64,000 nt of DNA from Thermomucor indicae-seudaticae (Eukaryota > Mucoromycota > Mucoromycetes > Mucorales > Lichtheimiaceae), in assembly GCA_000787465.1 (NCBI GenBank), contig JSYX01000001.1:124001-188000 (forward strand). The letters are read 5' to 3'. Position 1 is the stretch's first letter, and each line of letters opens with the position of its first letter. The notes below the pieces were generated by a model. The model saw only the letters and a list, made by a program, of their open reading frames with translations. It made no database searches and had not been told where the DNA came from. Positions 47,241 through 57,119 of the stretch are shown one piece after another. Position numbers and translations under genes: made by a program.

Positions 47241-47609
47241 GTTCATTTATTTTAAAATCCGCAGTCAACGACTACAATCAAACTTACTTTTGAAACCCCT
47301 TATTGTGACTAGCATCATTAGAAAATTCATTATTCCGGACAGAATTGTCTAAACATATTGAAGCTAACGGCATATTATACGGATGTAGGAAGACGATTGC
47401 AACGGATCCGTATAAGAGACGCAGACGGGTAAATTCCAGCCGGACTAATGCATGGTATCGACGACGACCATGATACTACCCAACGCAAGTAGGAGATGGC
47501 ATGACGTCATTCAAGAGGATGGTACATGATGACCGCATTTAATCTTCTAGCGAACTAACTGGTTCTTTAAATATTCGCTTCTTTAAAGACTTGGCAATTT
47601 TTTTCATTA

Positions 47610-47692
47610 CAGTGGGCGCTCGATATAGCGATCACCCCTTGAATGCCGAAGGTGATCGATATATCGAACATCGTCATATTGGACGTCCGCTG
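47610..47692. mobile_element. 83 bp MITE, TA target site
   Basis: The left end reads CAGTGGGCGCTCGATATAGCG and the right end, in reverse complement, CAGCGGACGTCCAATATGACG. Both lead into the arm GATATATCGATCACC or its variant GATATAGCGATCACC. TA flanks each side (47608-47609 and 47693-47694). It is almost a hairpin along its whole length. Confidence 0.75.
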
Positions 47693-47735
47693 TAAATACT
47701 GAGAAAAATCTCGCATATGAACTCACAATAAGCGA

Positions 47736-50438
47736 CTATTTGGGTCTCTTTCCTAGAGTCGGACTCTTTATGCAAGGGGGAACGATAAGGCAGTTAGAGC
47801 TTCGTGGACTGCATAGGACGTTTTCTATCCGCGCGCGTCTTTCTTCCTTGCCATGTTCGTCGTCCGTCGCCTGGGGTTTATCAATGACATCAAGTACTCT
47901 CTTTACTATGGCCTGCATCCGGTAGGATTAGCTATACAAATATGGGTGCGACATTAAGCTTAACGATACCTTTGTCTTCCAAGCAAGACCTAACACCAAT
48001 GGCACTCTCTGTCCGTACTTGGTAATTGATAAAGGAAGGCTTACTATCGGCGATTTAGTAAGGCGACAAACAAATCCAGCTGGGCAATCCAAGCGACACA
48101 ACATCGTTGATAATCCTAAATAATATATAAGCATCCATTAGACGAAACACTTCAGGTACAGTACCCGCGCGATATATCGATATTTTACAAATCGGTATTC
48201 TCGATGTACCGATCGACCTCTGCAAACAGGGGCTGGTTTCTCTCCAGGCATATGTGCACCTGATATAACGATATTCTTCATATAACGATCTCATTTTTCG
48301 TCATGGACCTATCGATATATCGCGCGCACGCACACGTGCATGTCTTCTTAGTATGATACTTGAATGAATATGGGCGACCGTTTCAAGCTGTCGAATGATC
48401 CCTTCGTCATGATTTACGTGCTTGCAAAGGAGATTGAACATATCTTTAAGCATTTTTGGCGCTTTTAGCCCGCTTTCTATGAGGCATTTGGTGCCCTTTT
48501 CGCCATCGTCAAGCTTGCCAGCCTCAGCGCAACCAAATTCGAGATGAAACCGTGTGATGATCAGGTCACCACGTCTTCCCATTTGTTTGCGCTGTAAATT
48601 GTCTCTACCGGCGACGACACGATCCTCGTTTTTTCTGTTGGAAGACGCGATACTGCAACTTTCGCCGCTATCAATTGCAATGAGCAAAGTAAATGACGGT
48701 AAATGTCAGCGACAGCCAAGTACCGCATAGTCCATAGATCCTTCAGGTTGTACATGCAACGATCGTTGATAATTGACCAGAGATTGTTGTAATACGTCTC
48801 CGTGTTCTGACATATCTTATTAGCTTCATACTCTCCTTGTCTGTCATTATAATAGCAAAAAAGCCATCGTAACTACGTTGGATGGTATCCAAAATATCAA
48901 GTGACACTTACAGGTGGTCGTTGACCCTTCTAGCCTACACAACGTCGAATCGATCTTCTGCTGTATCTTCTTCATTTAAATAAAACCATGCATCTCGAAC
49001 TTTCGTCTCCAGCTTTTCGATGCTATCCTGTATGCCCACAGCAAGTCTTGCATGAGTATTGAAAGTTTCAACAATGCAGCTGTCACCGCAAAAGCCCTGA
49101 CGTCGTACCATGAGGGAACGTCGGTGGCACTCAAGTTCCACACACGCTCCTCACAGCAGTAATTGTGCGTTCTCTACACGTTCCAGCAACCCATTATGAA
49201 AAAGATCTCGGGAAATTCTTCACATGTTTGTATACTCTGGCGCGCAGACTAAGGTGTGTGCCGATTTACGCTTCCGTTCCGCCAAAAGCCTTGGAACGTG
49301 ATGTGACAAACACGTTCCTGCAGAGCGCAACCACGGGAGAATTGGTCTGCTGGCTATGTCCGGAGCTGCACATGAGAGGAACATGTGAGGAACTCGGACG
49401 TGTACAACTGGTTCCGCCAAGGGAATTTTTACAGCAATTTCGAGTTTTTGCAATGTCTCACATTACCACATAAGAGAACTCGTCAAAGAAGTCCATAACC
49501 CGCTTAGGAATCTCACGAACAGGCTTCACCGCAAATGTTCGGATCTCTTGTAGTTCCTCTTCATTAAAAACACCATGCCTTGTGTAGGTCGCATCGTCAG
49601 GATCAATGATGAACGAATGACATGCGCTTAAATATATTCACTTGTTAATTGTTGAAGGAAAAAAGACAACCTTCATACTTACTGTTCTTGAGTGCATGTT
49701 GCACCAAACTTGAACAAGGCGTCTTCAACACATTTGCCCGAATTTAGGCGCCATTTTCGCTCGCTGTTCATTCCATCAAATACGCGCCGAAAATTTTCCT
49801 TCCATTCCTTTGTCAAGGTCGTTGAGCACTCCACTTCAAGATTCAAGGTAACCGCGTCGATTTCTTGATGGCAATCTGTTTCAGGCGTTTCCTAAAGCAA
49901 CTTCAGTTGGTGCAATTTTCATAGAACAATGTATGCCACACCTCATCACTGCCTAAAACATTAGAAGCAAGCTAAGACGCAATCAATAAACCATGCTTCG
50001 TATCTTGATGACCGGCATTCACCTGTCTTCCTCTTTTGTTCGGTGTCTCCAAGATTCGCTGGCTCGCGTTCTCGGCATCGCCCAATTCCTTCTCTGCAGT
50101 TGCTCGCTCTAAAGTATCGCTGGTCTTTTGATTGATTGCAAGCACAGAAACTGCCTCCCAGACTGCGTCATCAGGAGAAGAAACGAGCTAATAGTAACGG
50201 CTTAAATACGCGCACAACATAAAATATCTCAACATACCTGGACGTCAGGATATTTTTCTCTCTGTATTCTTTTGATTTTATCGAAAAAGAGCGTTTTCGC
50301 TCTTCGTGAATCAATCGCTTTGAGTGTTGAAGTGGCTTGCACGACAGAATTGAGATACAACGTCAAGAACTCGCTGATATTAAACGACTTCTTCTCTAGT
50401 CGAGAACGTTCCAAGTGCTTTTCAACCGCGGTCTCCAT
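47736..50438 (-). CDS. large orphan multi-exon gene of a repeated Mucoromycota-type family
   Basis: Around nine exons can be read. In order: METAVEKHLERSRLEKKSFN and YLNSVVQATSTLKAIDSRRA; LVSSPDDAVWEAVSVLAINQ; ETPETDCHQEIDAVTLNLEV with WKENFRRVFDGMNSERKWRL; HSFIIDPDDATYTRHGVFNE; a segment near 48935-49070 (SIEKLETKVRDAWFYLNEED); ETYYNNLWSIINDRCMYNLK; GESCSIASSNRKNEDRVVAG with LKAPKMLKDMFNLLCKHVNH; LSTMLCRLDCPAGFVCRLTK; and a C-terminal exon. The GESxSIASSxRKNEDR and LPK/APKxLKDM blocks recall an abundant unnamed family in Mucoromycota genomes (from memory, unchecked). The function is unknown. A MITE lies within the intron 48116-48359. The ATG at 50438 is the first in frame; some exon joints between 48950 and 49470 are unresolved, so it may be a pseudogene. 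Confidence 0.5.
48159..48334. mobile_element. 176 bp MITE, deletion derivative of the 2 kb TIR element
   Basis: The left end CAGTACCCGCGCGATATATC is preceded by TA at 48157-48158. The first ~120 bp match the left end of the element at 21068, including CTCCAGGCATATGT followed by ACCTGATATAACGATA. The last ~60 bp (ATTTTTCGTCATGG ... ATATATCGCGCG) match its right end. The last eight bases at the right terminus are diverged, and no clean right TA is seen. It sits wholly inside an intron of the orphan gene. Confidence 0.7.
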
Positions 50439-50573
50439 GGTCAGAACCTTTTTCTTACATCCTTTTTGCGCTCTTTTATAGTTTCTTACCACTTGAAGCT
50501 GTGTAACCTTAACCTTTCTCCTCACCCTGGACGAGGGTGAGTGCACCGCAGGCGGACTCAGATAGGTCGCTAC

Positions 50574-50728
50574 TAGGGCTCCGTGTTACCGACCCGACCT
50601 GATCTTCTACCGACATCGGTGCACCGACCAGACTTCACACGACATCCCTACCGAAATAGGGTCGGTAGGCAATTTTATACCGATATTTTTTACCGATGCC
50701 GAACCGATCCGACCGACTCGGAGTCCTA
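50574..50728. mobile_element. 155 bp hAT-like MITE rich in ACCGAC/ACCGAT
   Basis: The termini are TAGGGCTCCG on the left and, in reverse complement, TAGGACTCCG on the right. Flanking octamers GTCGCTAC and ACCGTTAC agree at five of eight positions, compatible with an eroded 8 bp duplication. The body contains about eight copies of ACCGA followed by C or T (or the overlapping form GACCGAC). There is no ORF. Confidence 0.55.
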
Positions 50729-51799
50729 ACCGTTACACAACATACGAAGTGAGGAACACAGAGCTGTGGAGCACACTTGCTACTGCTGGCTCGAACATAA
50801 CTGATGACATCTTTGGTTACAGCAAAACAAGCCCAGTAGAGAACCTCGGAGCAGCTTACCAGTCTTAGACAGAGCAGTGCCCATCACTGCAGCTAGCACC
50901 AAGACGATGACTTCTGCAAATGTCGATAAACGGTTATTGGTACCTTCGAAGAATCTTTTGCAATCGGATGTGTGTCTTGTCCATCTTCGTCATGCGTCTA
51001 AGAGATTCCGGCAATTGCGTTTGGAGAGATTATGCAAGTTTTCACAAGAAGAGAGCAGGCAAAAGCCAGGTTGCGTAATCTCGATAAGCGGCACCGGCAT
51101 GAGACGTAATCTTCTCCGGAGACACGCAATAATGCTGTAAGGCAGAATTTTCAATGGTTATTCCTGAAACCAACGTCGCACACCAACCTTGGTTGCTCAC
51201 ACAGTGCCTGCTTATATTACATTGCATTGACAAACTTTCATATGTTTGACAGCAAATTGTGTACGTACTCTGAGAAGAGTATGCAATAAAGGTCTGCTGT
51301 CTTGCTGGAGCCAGGAAATAATCAAGAACACCTGGTCGGTAACAGATATCAGATGAAGAAAGAGAACCTCAAAAACTGTGGCAGCGGGAGCTGGAACCAA
51401 GGCGGCATCCTCCCGTCAGTGAGCTGCATTTACGAGTAGTCAATGTATAAAGAAAGGAATCCTTGTTTTACGCCTGTTGTAATCATTTCTCACGGTAATC
51501 CATCCCACCCCAATTCTTTGGACTTGACAGTGACGATATCGCTTCAATAGGCCAGAAAAATGTATAATCGTCATAACTTTATCCAGAAGCTTCGTATACT
51601 ATTGCTTGTTTTATCATCGGAATAGATAAAGCCTTGCCCTATATAACGATCGCCTCGTTGATTTGGCCTTTTCTTTCGAGATAATGATAAAGTATTACAA
51701 TACAGTATACCTCCTGCAATGCTCCTCATATTGAGGGCATTATCTTTTGCCGTTTCCCGAAAATTTGCCCTTTGCAACGATAACCCCACGAAACCCAGC
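50729..51799. other. interval with no confident gene
   Basis: Small ORFs at 50877-51140 (plus) and 51212-51400 (minus) have no recognisable domain. The last part is the upstream region of EMC2. Confidence 0.35.
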
Positions 51800-52895
51800 A
51801 TGCCACGATTCGATTATACCCAAGCACTTGATGAGCTGCAAACATTCCGAACCACCAATGAACGACGGTCAGAGAGAGTGGCATCGTTAGGCGCGCGACT
51901 GATTCGCGACAAGTACATTAACAAGCTCGGAGACCAAGGTAGATCTAATAATTCCACACACACACACACACACAAGCACACAAAAATGGCCAAGCAATTC
52001 ATGTTGAAATTGTTAGCATGGCCGATCTATGAACAAGTAGCGATTGCCGCGTTTGATGTCGGTGATTTCGATTTGGCCAACGTAAGAAAGAAAGGAACAG
52101 TGTTAGCTTTAATGTTGTCTTATCTCGTGTTCTGTGATAGAAATGTATCGAACCTCTCCAAGCACGGTTTGGCGAAACCTCACTTCGGTTGCAGCGGCTA
52201 TTAGGAATGCGCTTGGAGGCACAGGGTAAACTGCAGGAAGCACAGGCTATTTGTGATAAGATCCTGGAGCAAGACGAGACAAATTTGGCAAGCTGTGGAG
52301 ACACTAGCAGTAGTAATGGTAGGAGTGTTAACATATCTTTACTCTTTATTGTAGTTGGCTTCCAAGCGTCAGATTGCTTTATTGCAAGCACGTGGCAAAC
52401 ATCAGGAAGCAATTGAGGCGCTAACAAAATACTTGGACACTTACTACGATGATGCAGAGGGCTGGTCAGAATTATGCAACTTGTACTTGGCACAACACCT
52501 ATACGAACAAGCTGCATTCTGCTGCGAGGAGCTCATCCTTCTTCAGCCAGCCAACCACATCTGGTATCTCAAATACGCGGAAATTCTATATACCGTGAAC
52601 AATCTACCTTTGGCTCTCAAGCACTATTGCAAGGTGTTGGAACTGTGTACGGATCATGTCCGTGCTCTTTATGGCCTTCAATTGGTAAATAACTTGTACA
52701 CACATTTGGCGCCTGAAAATGTTCTTATTTCTTCTTTTTTTTGGTCCACAGTGTGCATCAAAGTTGATCGAGACAAATGAGAAGGCTTCCGATTTACATG
52801 TTCTAGCAACAGAAAGGCTACTGAGTGTGTATCAGAAGCAACCTGAAGCGATCCGTCATTTGGTACAAGAATACCTTGCCGCAAGTTCAACATGA
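51800..52895 (+). CDS. EMC2: ER membrane protein complex subunit 2
   Basis: EMC2 is the cytosolic TPR scaffold of the ER membrane protein complex, which inserts tail-anchored and multi-pass proteins. Five or six exons: MPRFDYTQALDELQTFRTTN at 51800; WPIYEQVAIAAFDVGDFDLA; a TPR region with LLGMRLEAQGKLQEAQAICD and KILEQDETNL; LASKRQIALLQARGKHQEAI, LTKYLDTYYDDAEGWSELCN and LYLAQHLYEQAAFCCEELIL; WYLKYAEILYTVNNLPLALK; and a last exon ASKLIETNEKASDLHVLATE. The DxEGWxELxxLY and HxWYLKYAEI segments are EMC2 hallmarks. A frame open upstream of 51800 (from 51719) has an ATG too, but the family starts at MPRFD. A CA microsatellite lies in the first intron. Confidence 0.92.
51955..51975 (+). repeat. CA dinucleotide microsatellite in EMC2 intron
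   Basis: About ten CA units in a row, followed by AGCACACA, inside the first intron of EMC2. Confidence 0.9.
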
Positions 52896-53068
52896 CAAAC
52901 TTATTATCCAAGTTTATTAAACAACGGACAAGGCTAACTGTGTAGGGCGCACTATCAAAAAAGAGAGAAGGAGATGTGAATACAGGACTTAAAAATGCAT
53001 TCAAAGCTGGGATTCTTGCGTGACGAAGAAGCGCTGTGGGAATCGTTTGTCTTTATCGGTGGTCTTCA

Positions 53069-54046
53069 TTAGTTTAAGGAGAAGACTGTCATGCATTGAC
53101 CGGGTATTGGTGAACCATTTGCTAGGACTGGTTCTAGAGCCATGACGGCGGCTGCTTCTTTGGATGTTGCTTTGCAAATGACGACTTCAAGATCGTTGCG
53201 GTTGAGTGTAGAGGCAGCGTCAAGGATCATCTGGCGCGCCCATTTGACTTTGCCGTGCATACCACCGGTAACATCGACGACGACGACGCCGCTAGTGGTT
53301 TCCTCTGCATTTGTTTTGCTTGGTGTGCCATGTTTATAGACATCTGTTTCGAGATCGATTTTCATGTGCTTGATGAGTTTAGCTTCGCTGTTGGTTTTCG
53401 GGTCAGCGTCATAGATGCCCTCGACATCGGTGACAAAGGCGCAGCGGGTAACGCTAGGCACCAGCATGGCAAGCTTGTGCATTATGATATCACCAGATAG
53501 GATGGTGCAGCCCAGGGAACGGTCGAGGACAGCATCACCGTATAAAAGGGGGACAAGGCCGAGGTGAAGGCATTGTTCCGTGCGCTTTGCAAGCTGTTGA
53601 AAGCATGAGATGGGGCTCTTGTCACCGCCGTCAGTTTCGACATAGTCAAAGGGGGAGACTGTGATGGCCGGGACGCCGTGGCGGTGGAGGCGGTCTAGGA
53701 GTGCCAAGTGCAATTCCAGCATGCATCGGCGGGTATAGGTGAACCCTGCTTTCTGGTCACGGCGATCTTGTTCTTGTTCAGGTATGTTCTCGGCTGTGAG
53801 GTGAGGGGTTGTAAGGCCGGAAGAAGCTATCCAGCCTTCCTTGATTCGATATCGTCTGGCCATTGGGTGACCAAAGCTTCCCCCGCCATGGACAAGTATG
53901 AGTTTATGACCGGCAGCATTCAGGGCATGGTAGGCCTTTTGGATTTGGATCACCAAAGCCTCAAGAAAGGACTCCTCGGCAAGTTGACACGATCCTTGCT
54001 TGTTTGTAATAGCAGCGCCTCCGAGTTTGATAATGATAGTCTTCAT
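53069..54046 (-). CDS. IPK: Isopentenyl phosphate kinase
   Basis: This amino-acid-kinase-fold enzyme phosphorylates isopentenyl phosphate to isopentenyl diphosphate, feeding isoprenoid synthesis. Single exon, 325 residues. MKTIIIKLGGAAITNKQ supplies the ATP-binding Lys and Gly-rich loop; LILVHGGGSFGHPMARRY contains the catalytic His in GSFGH; VPLLYGDAVLD and CTILSGDIIMHKLA follow; AFVTDVEGIYDADP is the nucleotide-binding strand-loop; VVVDVTGGMHGKVKWA closes the ATP site. The His after GGGSFG separates IPK from glutamate-5-kinase and uridylate kinase relatives. The ATG at 54046 is the first in frame; the open frame beyond it begins without an ATG. It is convergent with EMC2, 173 bp away. Confidence 0.92.
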   Translation of the reverse strand: MKTIIIKLGGAAITNKQGSCQLAEESFLEALVIQIQKAYHALNAAGHKLILVHGGGSFGHPMARRYRIKEGWIASSGLTTPHLTAENIPEQEQDRRDQKAGFTYTRRCMLELHLALLDRLHRHGVPAITVSPFDYVETDGGDKSPISCFQQLAKRTEQCLHLGLVPLLYGDAVLDRSLGCTILSGDIIMHKLAMLVPSVTRCAFVTDVEGIYDADPKTNSEAKLIKHMKIDLETDVYKHGTPSKTNAEETTSGVVVVDVTGGMHGKVKWARQMILDAASTLNRNDLEVVICKATSKEAAAVMALEPVLANGSPIPGQCMTVFSLN

Positions 54047-55892
54047 GATTGTTTGAAGCGCAGGAAACAGGAGAGTCAATTTAACAAGTTTTCTTCTGTG
54101 AGCTTAATAGAAGAAAAGCAGGGATGGGTTTAAGGGGCGGCTATGCGCTTTAAACGAAACGCGGAAGAGTTTTACGCGCTGAATCCGACCATGATTACAC
54201 AGAAAACCACTTGAGATCGGAAACCAGCCATCTTTAACTTCTTGTCCTACCTTGAAGAATACCATCAAGCTTGCCTCGTGAAATCCGCCCAGTCTTAGAT
54301 ATTGTAAAATATCAGTATAATAATTTACAATAATCCTATCGGGCACGGACATCGTGTGTATTTTCGGCTCAACTTCCTGATTCAGCAGAAAAACTCTGGT
54401 CAGACACATGTACGTACAGGCAAAAAACTTTATTAAAGAATCAAGGTCGAGCTTAACAGTTGGCAGCTCCGCTGTTTGCGAGGCCAAAAGCCGAGCTCAA
54501 TATGAGATTTCTTTCGTGTCGGATACAATACATACGGCCCGTATGCCATACCTCCGTTTCATTTCAAGGTCCGTAAGGTCATCAGTAACTTACGAAGACA
54601 AGGTGCTGATCTTCAAGCAAAGTTCACGTTCCTATGACAGTAAAGGCTTCTTTAGCCAAGGGAGGGTTAAGTGAGCTTTTTGGTACAGTTTTACTCCGGT
54701 AGACCTATGACATATATAACTTCGCCGGTGAATGTTGATTGCCAGACTTTCATGCTGTCGGCGCGAGCGTCGGAAACCGGGGTCAAAATACGACACAACT
54801 GGAAATATGCATTTGTCGAGATAACGAGACTGCTCTTTCGATAGTTCAAGCGTGTTACGAATGGATACTACCATTTTATGCCAATGAAAAACGCTGCACG
54901 ACTAAAGGGCAAGCATAGGGTTATTTCTGTTTCAATTACTCTGCATTGGTCTTTTTCCCTCAAGTAAGAAGAAAGGTAAATACGGTTATGATGAACCTAA
55001 GCTATTGATGCGAAACGTGGGATTTCATTCTGATCAGTGGTCATATTCAAACTGACAAATGTTATTATAACGTCGTCTTCTTTTTTGTCCGTTTGAAATG
55101 TCCATTGAGTCAGTTATCCTGGTCTTGGGGAAGCGTGCTTTTTGCTTGATCTTCCTTTGAAGGTCCTCCAGAGTGAACAGACTTTGCGTCTCGTAATTGC
55201 TTGAATCTTCATTTCCCCTGTCCGTTTCTGTTTCACTGCTATAAATTTGGCCCTTCCTTATACATTATTTTCTTTTTCTTTCTTCGGCTGATGGCAAGAT
55301 GTCTCCCGGAGGGTTGGAAGCTCTCGACCCCTAATTTTATATATAGCTAGTGCACTGCATAAAGCCGCGAGTGGATTCACTCAGGGTTCTTGCCGTGATT
55401 GCGCTTGCGCCTTACGCCCTTTACGTGTTCATACTCCGTAGACCTTCTTGCCGCGTGACTCGAAAAGGATAATTGCTTAATTACACTATTACGAACATTT
55501 GCTTCGGGCTCACTGAGGAAGCTCCCTATCGGTATCATCTACATCTCTCCTTGTCACTCTCTGTCTGTTCCTGGGGTCCATGCTATATGTGTATAATTCG
55601 GTACTATCCCTAAACAGGGCTTGTCAAGGAACTTCTCACGAGTCCACGGAGCATTTTTAGGGAAAGGGAAAGTGGCAACATAGGTTCGGTTTATTGACTT
55701 ATTCACCTCAGATCATAAAAAGGACTCTATTTACACTCCACAAAAGTCAAGATAGTACCTGCAGCCGAGAAGGGGCAAGTCATAAAGGGGAACTTCCTTA
55801 AGAAATGATCTCGGGTGGGACAAAGAACATTTCACATTTCTCTTTTTCGTTGTTCATGTTTAACTCTTTCTCATCCATAGATTTATTTACCA
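54047..55892. other. interval with no confident gene
   Basis: A minus-strand segment at 54220-54360 (VPDRIIVNYYTDILQYLRLG, then GFHEASLMVFFK), flanked by plausible GT/AG sites, looks protein-like. No start codon lies in frame and I could not assemble a gene. From 54.9 to 55.8 kb nothing coding is seen; the DNA is AT-rich with CT tracts. Confidence 0.3.
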
Positions 55893-56647
55893 ATGAACCG
55901 CCCAAAATCATGGTCATTCAAACTTCCATCTTGGTCTTCAACTCAACAATCCGCAGTGGCAACCACATCGGGCTTTTCCGCCTCTTCTTCTTCGTCACAT
56001 CGGCGCTCATGGTGGACTGCTCTCTGTCGTTGTTGTCAAAGAAGACATTTGAAGAAGAACAAGAACCATATTTGCTTGTTGTTGGGAACTTCTCGCGACA
56101 AAAGGCCAGATGCGCTTCAATTTCATCCATTTCGTCTTCTTCTTCCTCCTCCTCTTTTTCCGTGATTCGAGATGACTTATTAGAACAAGTCTTTATAGCC
56201 CAGGTCCTGGGGATCTGGCTACTGTTACAGACAAGCGTATATACTTTCATTTGCTTGACGCTATCCAAGCGAGATCTGATTCGCCAGTCCGTCGCGACCC
56301 TCTCTTCTTCTACCGCTGCTATTATCGGACCGTGTCCAGGTCGAGATATCATTGCGGACCACGTCAAGCGTCTGGGATCGCATATGGTTCAGATGTACGC
56401 CGAGCACCGAGCGACCATGGAAGCTTACCATCAGCGATGTCCCCTGCCGCCCACCCAACGAAGGAGAAAGACGCGTCATGGTCGCCCAACCTTTCAAGAC
56501 GTAACGTCCGATGATGCCTTGACGCGTCTTGCACGTGATACTCTGGAGTATATTCAGAGCTGCGATCAAGTGTCTTCTGGCCTCATTGCACTCATACCAC
56601 TCTTGCAACAACAGTCCATTACCACAGTCACTACTACTACTTTATAA
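55893..56647 (+). CDS. orphan protein, reading frame partly unresolved
   Basis: Two overlapping plus-strand frames compete. The frame from ATG 55893 gives MNRPKSWSFKLPSWSSTQQS and a Ser-rich stretch to about 56165. The frame from ATG 55805 runs open to 56647. Its second half is well behaved (ADHVKRLGSHMVQMYAEHRA, then RRRKTRHGRPTFQDVTSDDA and LTRLARDTLEYIQSCDQVSS). The most economical model is a gene starting at 55893 whose first exon joins the second half by an intron between about 56100 and 56300; the exact joint is not determined. The family is not recognised. Confidence 0.4.
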
Positions 56648-57119
56648 TCTGTACAGTTTTCATTCGTTCCCTTACTTTCACATCTGTGTATACATCTTTC
56701 ATCTTCCATTTTTGGTCATTTTCCTCTTTTTGTAAATACGGAACTGGCTCCGGAAGTGGTTGCCTTTGCACGAATTTGTTGTCCTGGCGACCGCTCAGAA
56801 AAAAGAAGACATGCTGCGCAACTATGCGGTAGACCTTTCTTTAAATTGTGTGTCTGATAGACGTTTGCGTATCCGGCTCTCAGCAAGGAAAAGTTTGATG
56901 CTTTTACTATCATGCGTGTTCGCGATCCGAGAATACATAGTATTGGAGTAAAGTTTAATGCTCTATGCTTTACATGATGTATGTTTGTCAGATACAGTAA
57001 TACCGGATCAATGCCACAGAAAGCCCATTTCTCGGCAGAAAACACGAGAAGTCTCAGTAGCGCAATAAGAATACAGTACAAAGTCCAAAACAATCAATTA
57101 AAACGGGAAGAAAGTATCG

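Larger units (their letters stand above)
44141..47609. other. 3.5 kb gene-poor, repeat-rich interval
   Basis: No confident gene. It holds a small retroposed fragment (44911-44959), three degenerate direct repeats (45321-45985) and an AT-rich imperfect palindrome (about 46930-47240). Short ORFs around 44288-44790 on both strands lack recognisable domains. Confidence 0.5.

Noticed and set aside
49165..49473. plus-strand ORF of 102 residues
   Set aside because: It overlaps an unresolved intron/exon stretch of the minus-strand orphan gene and shows no domain; probably a shadow or random frame.
54104..54487. minus-strand ORF of 127 residues as a gene
   Set aside because: It opens at a TTG, not an ATG, has an in-frame stop just upstream, and I could not attach a start exon. 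A short protein-like core remains and is mentioned in the interval entry.
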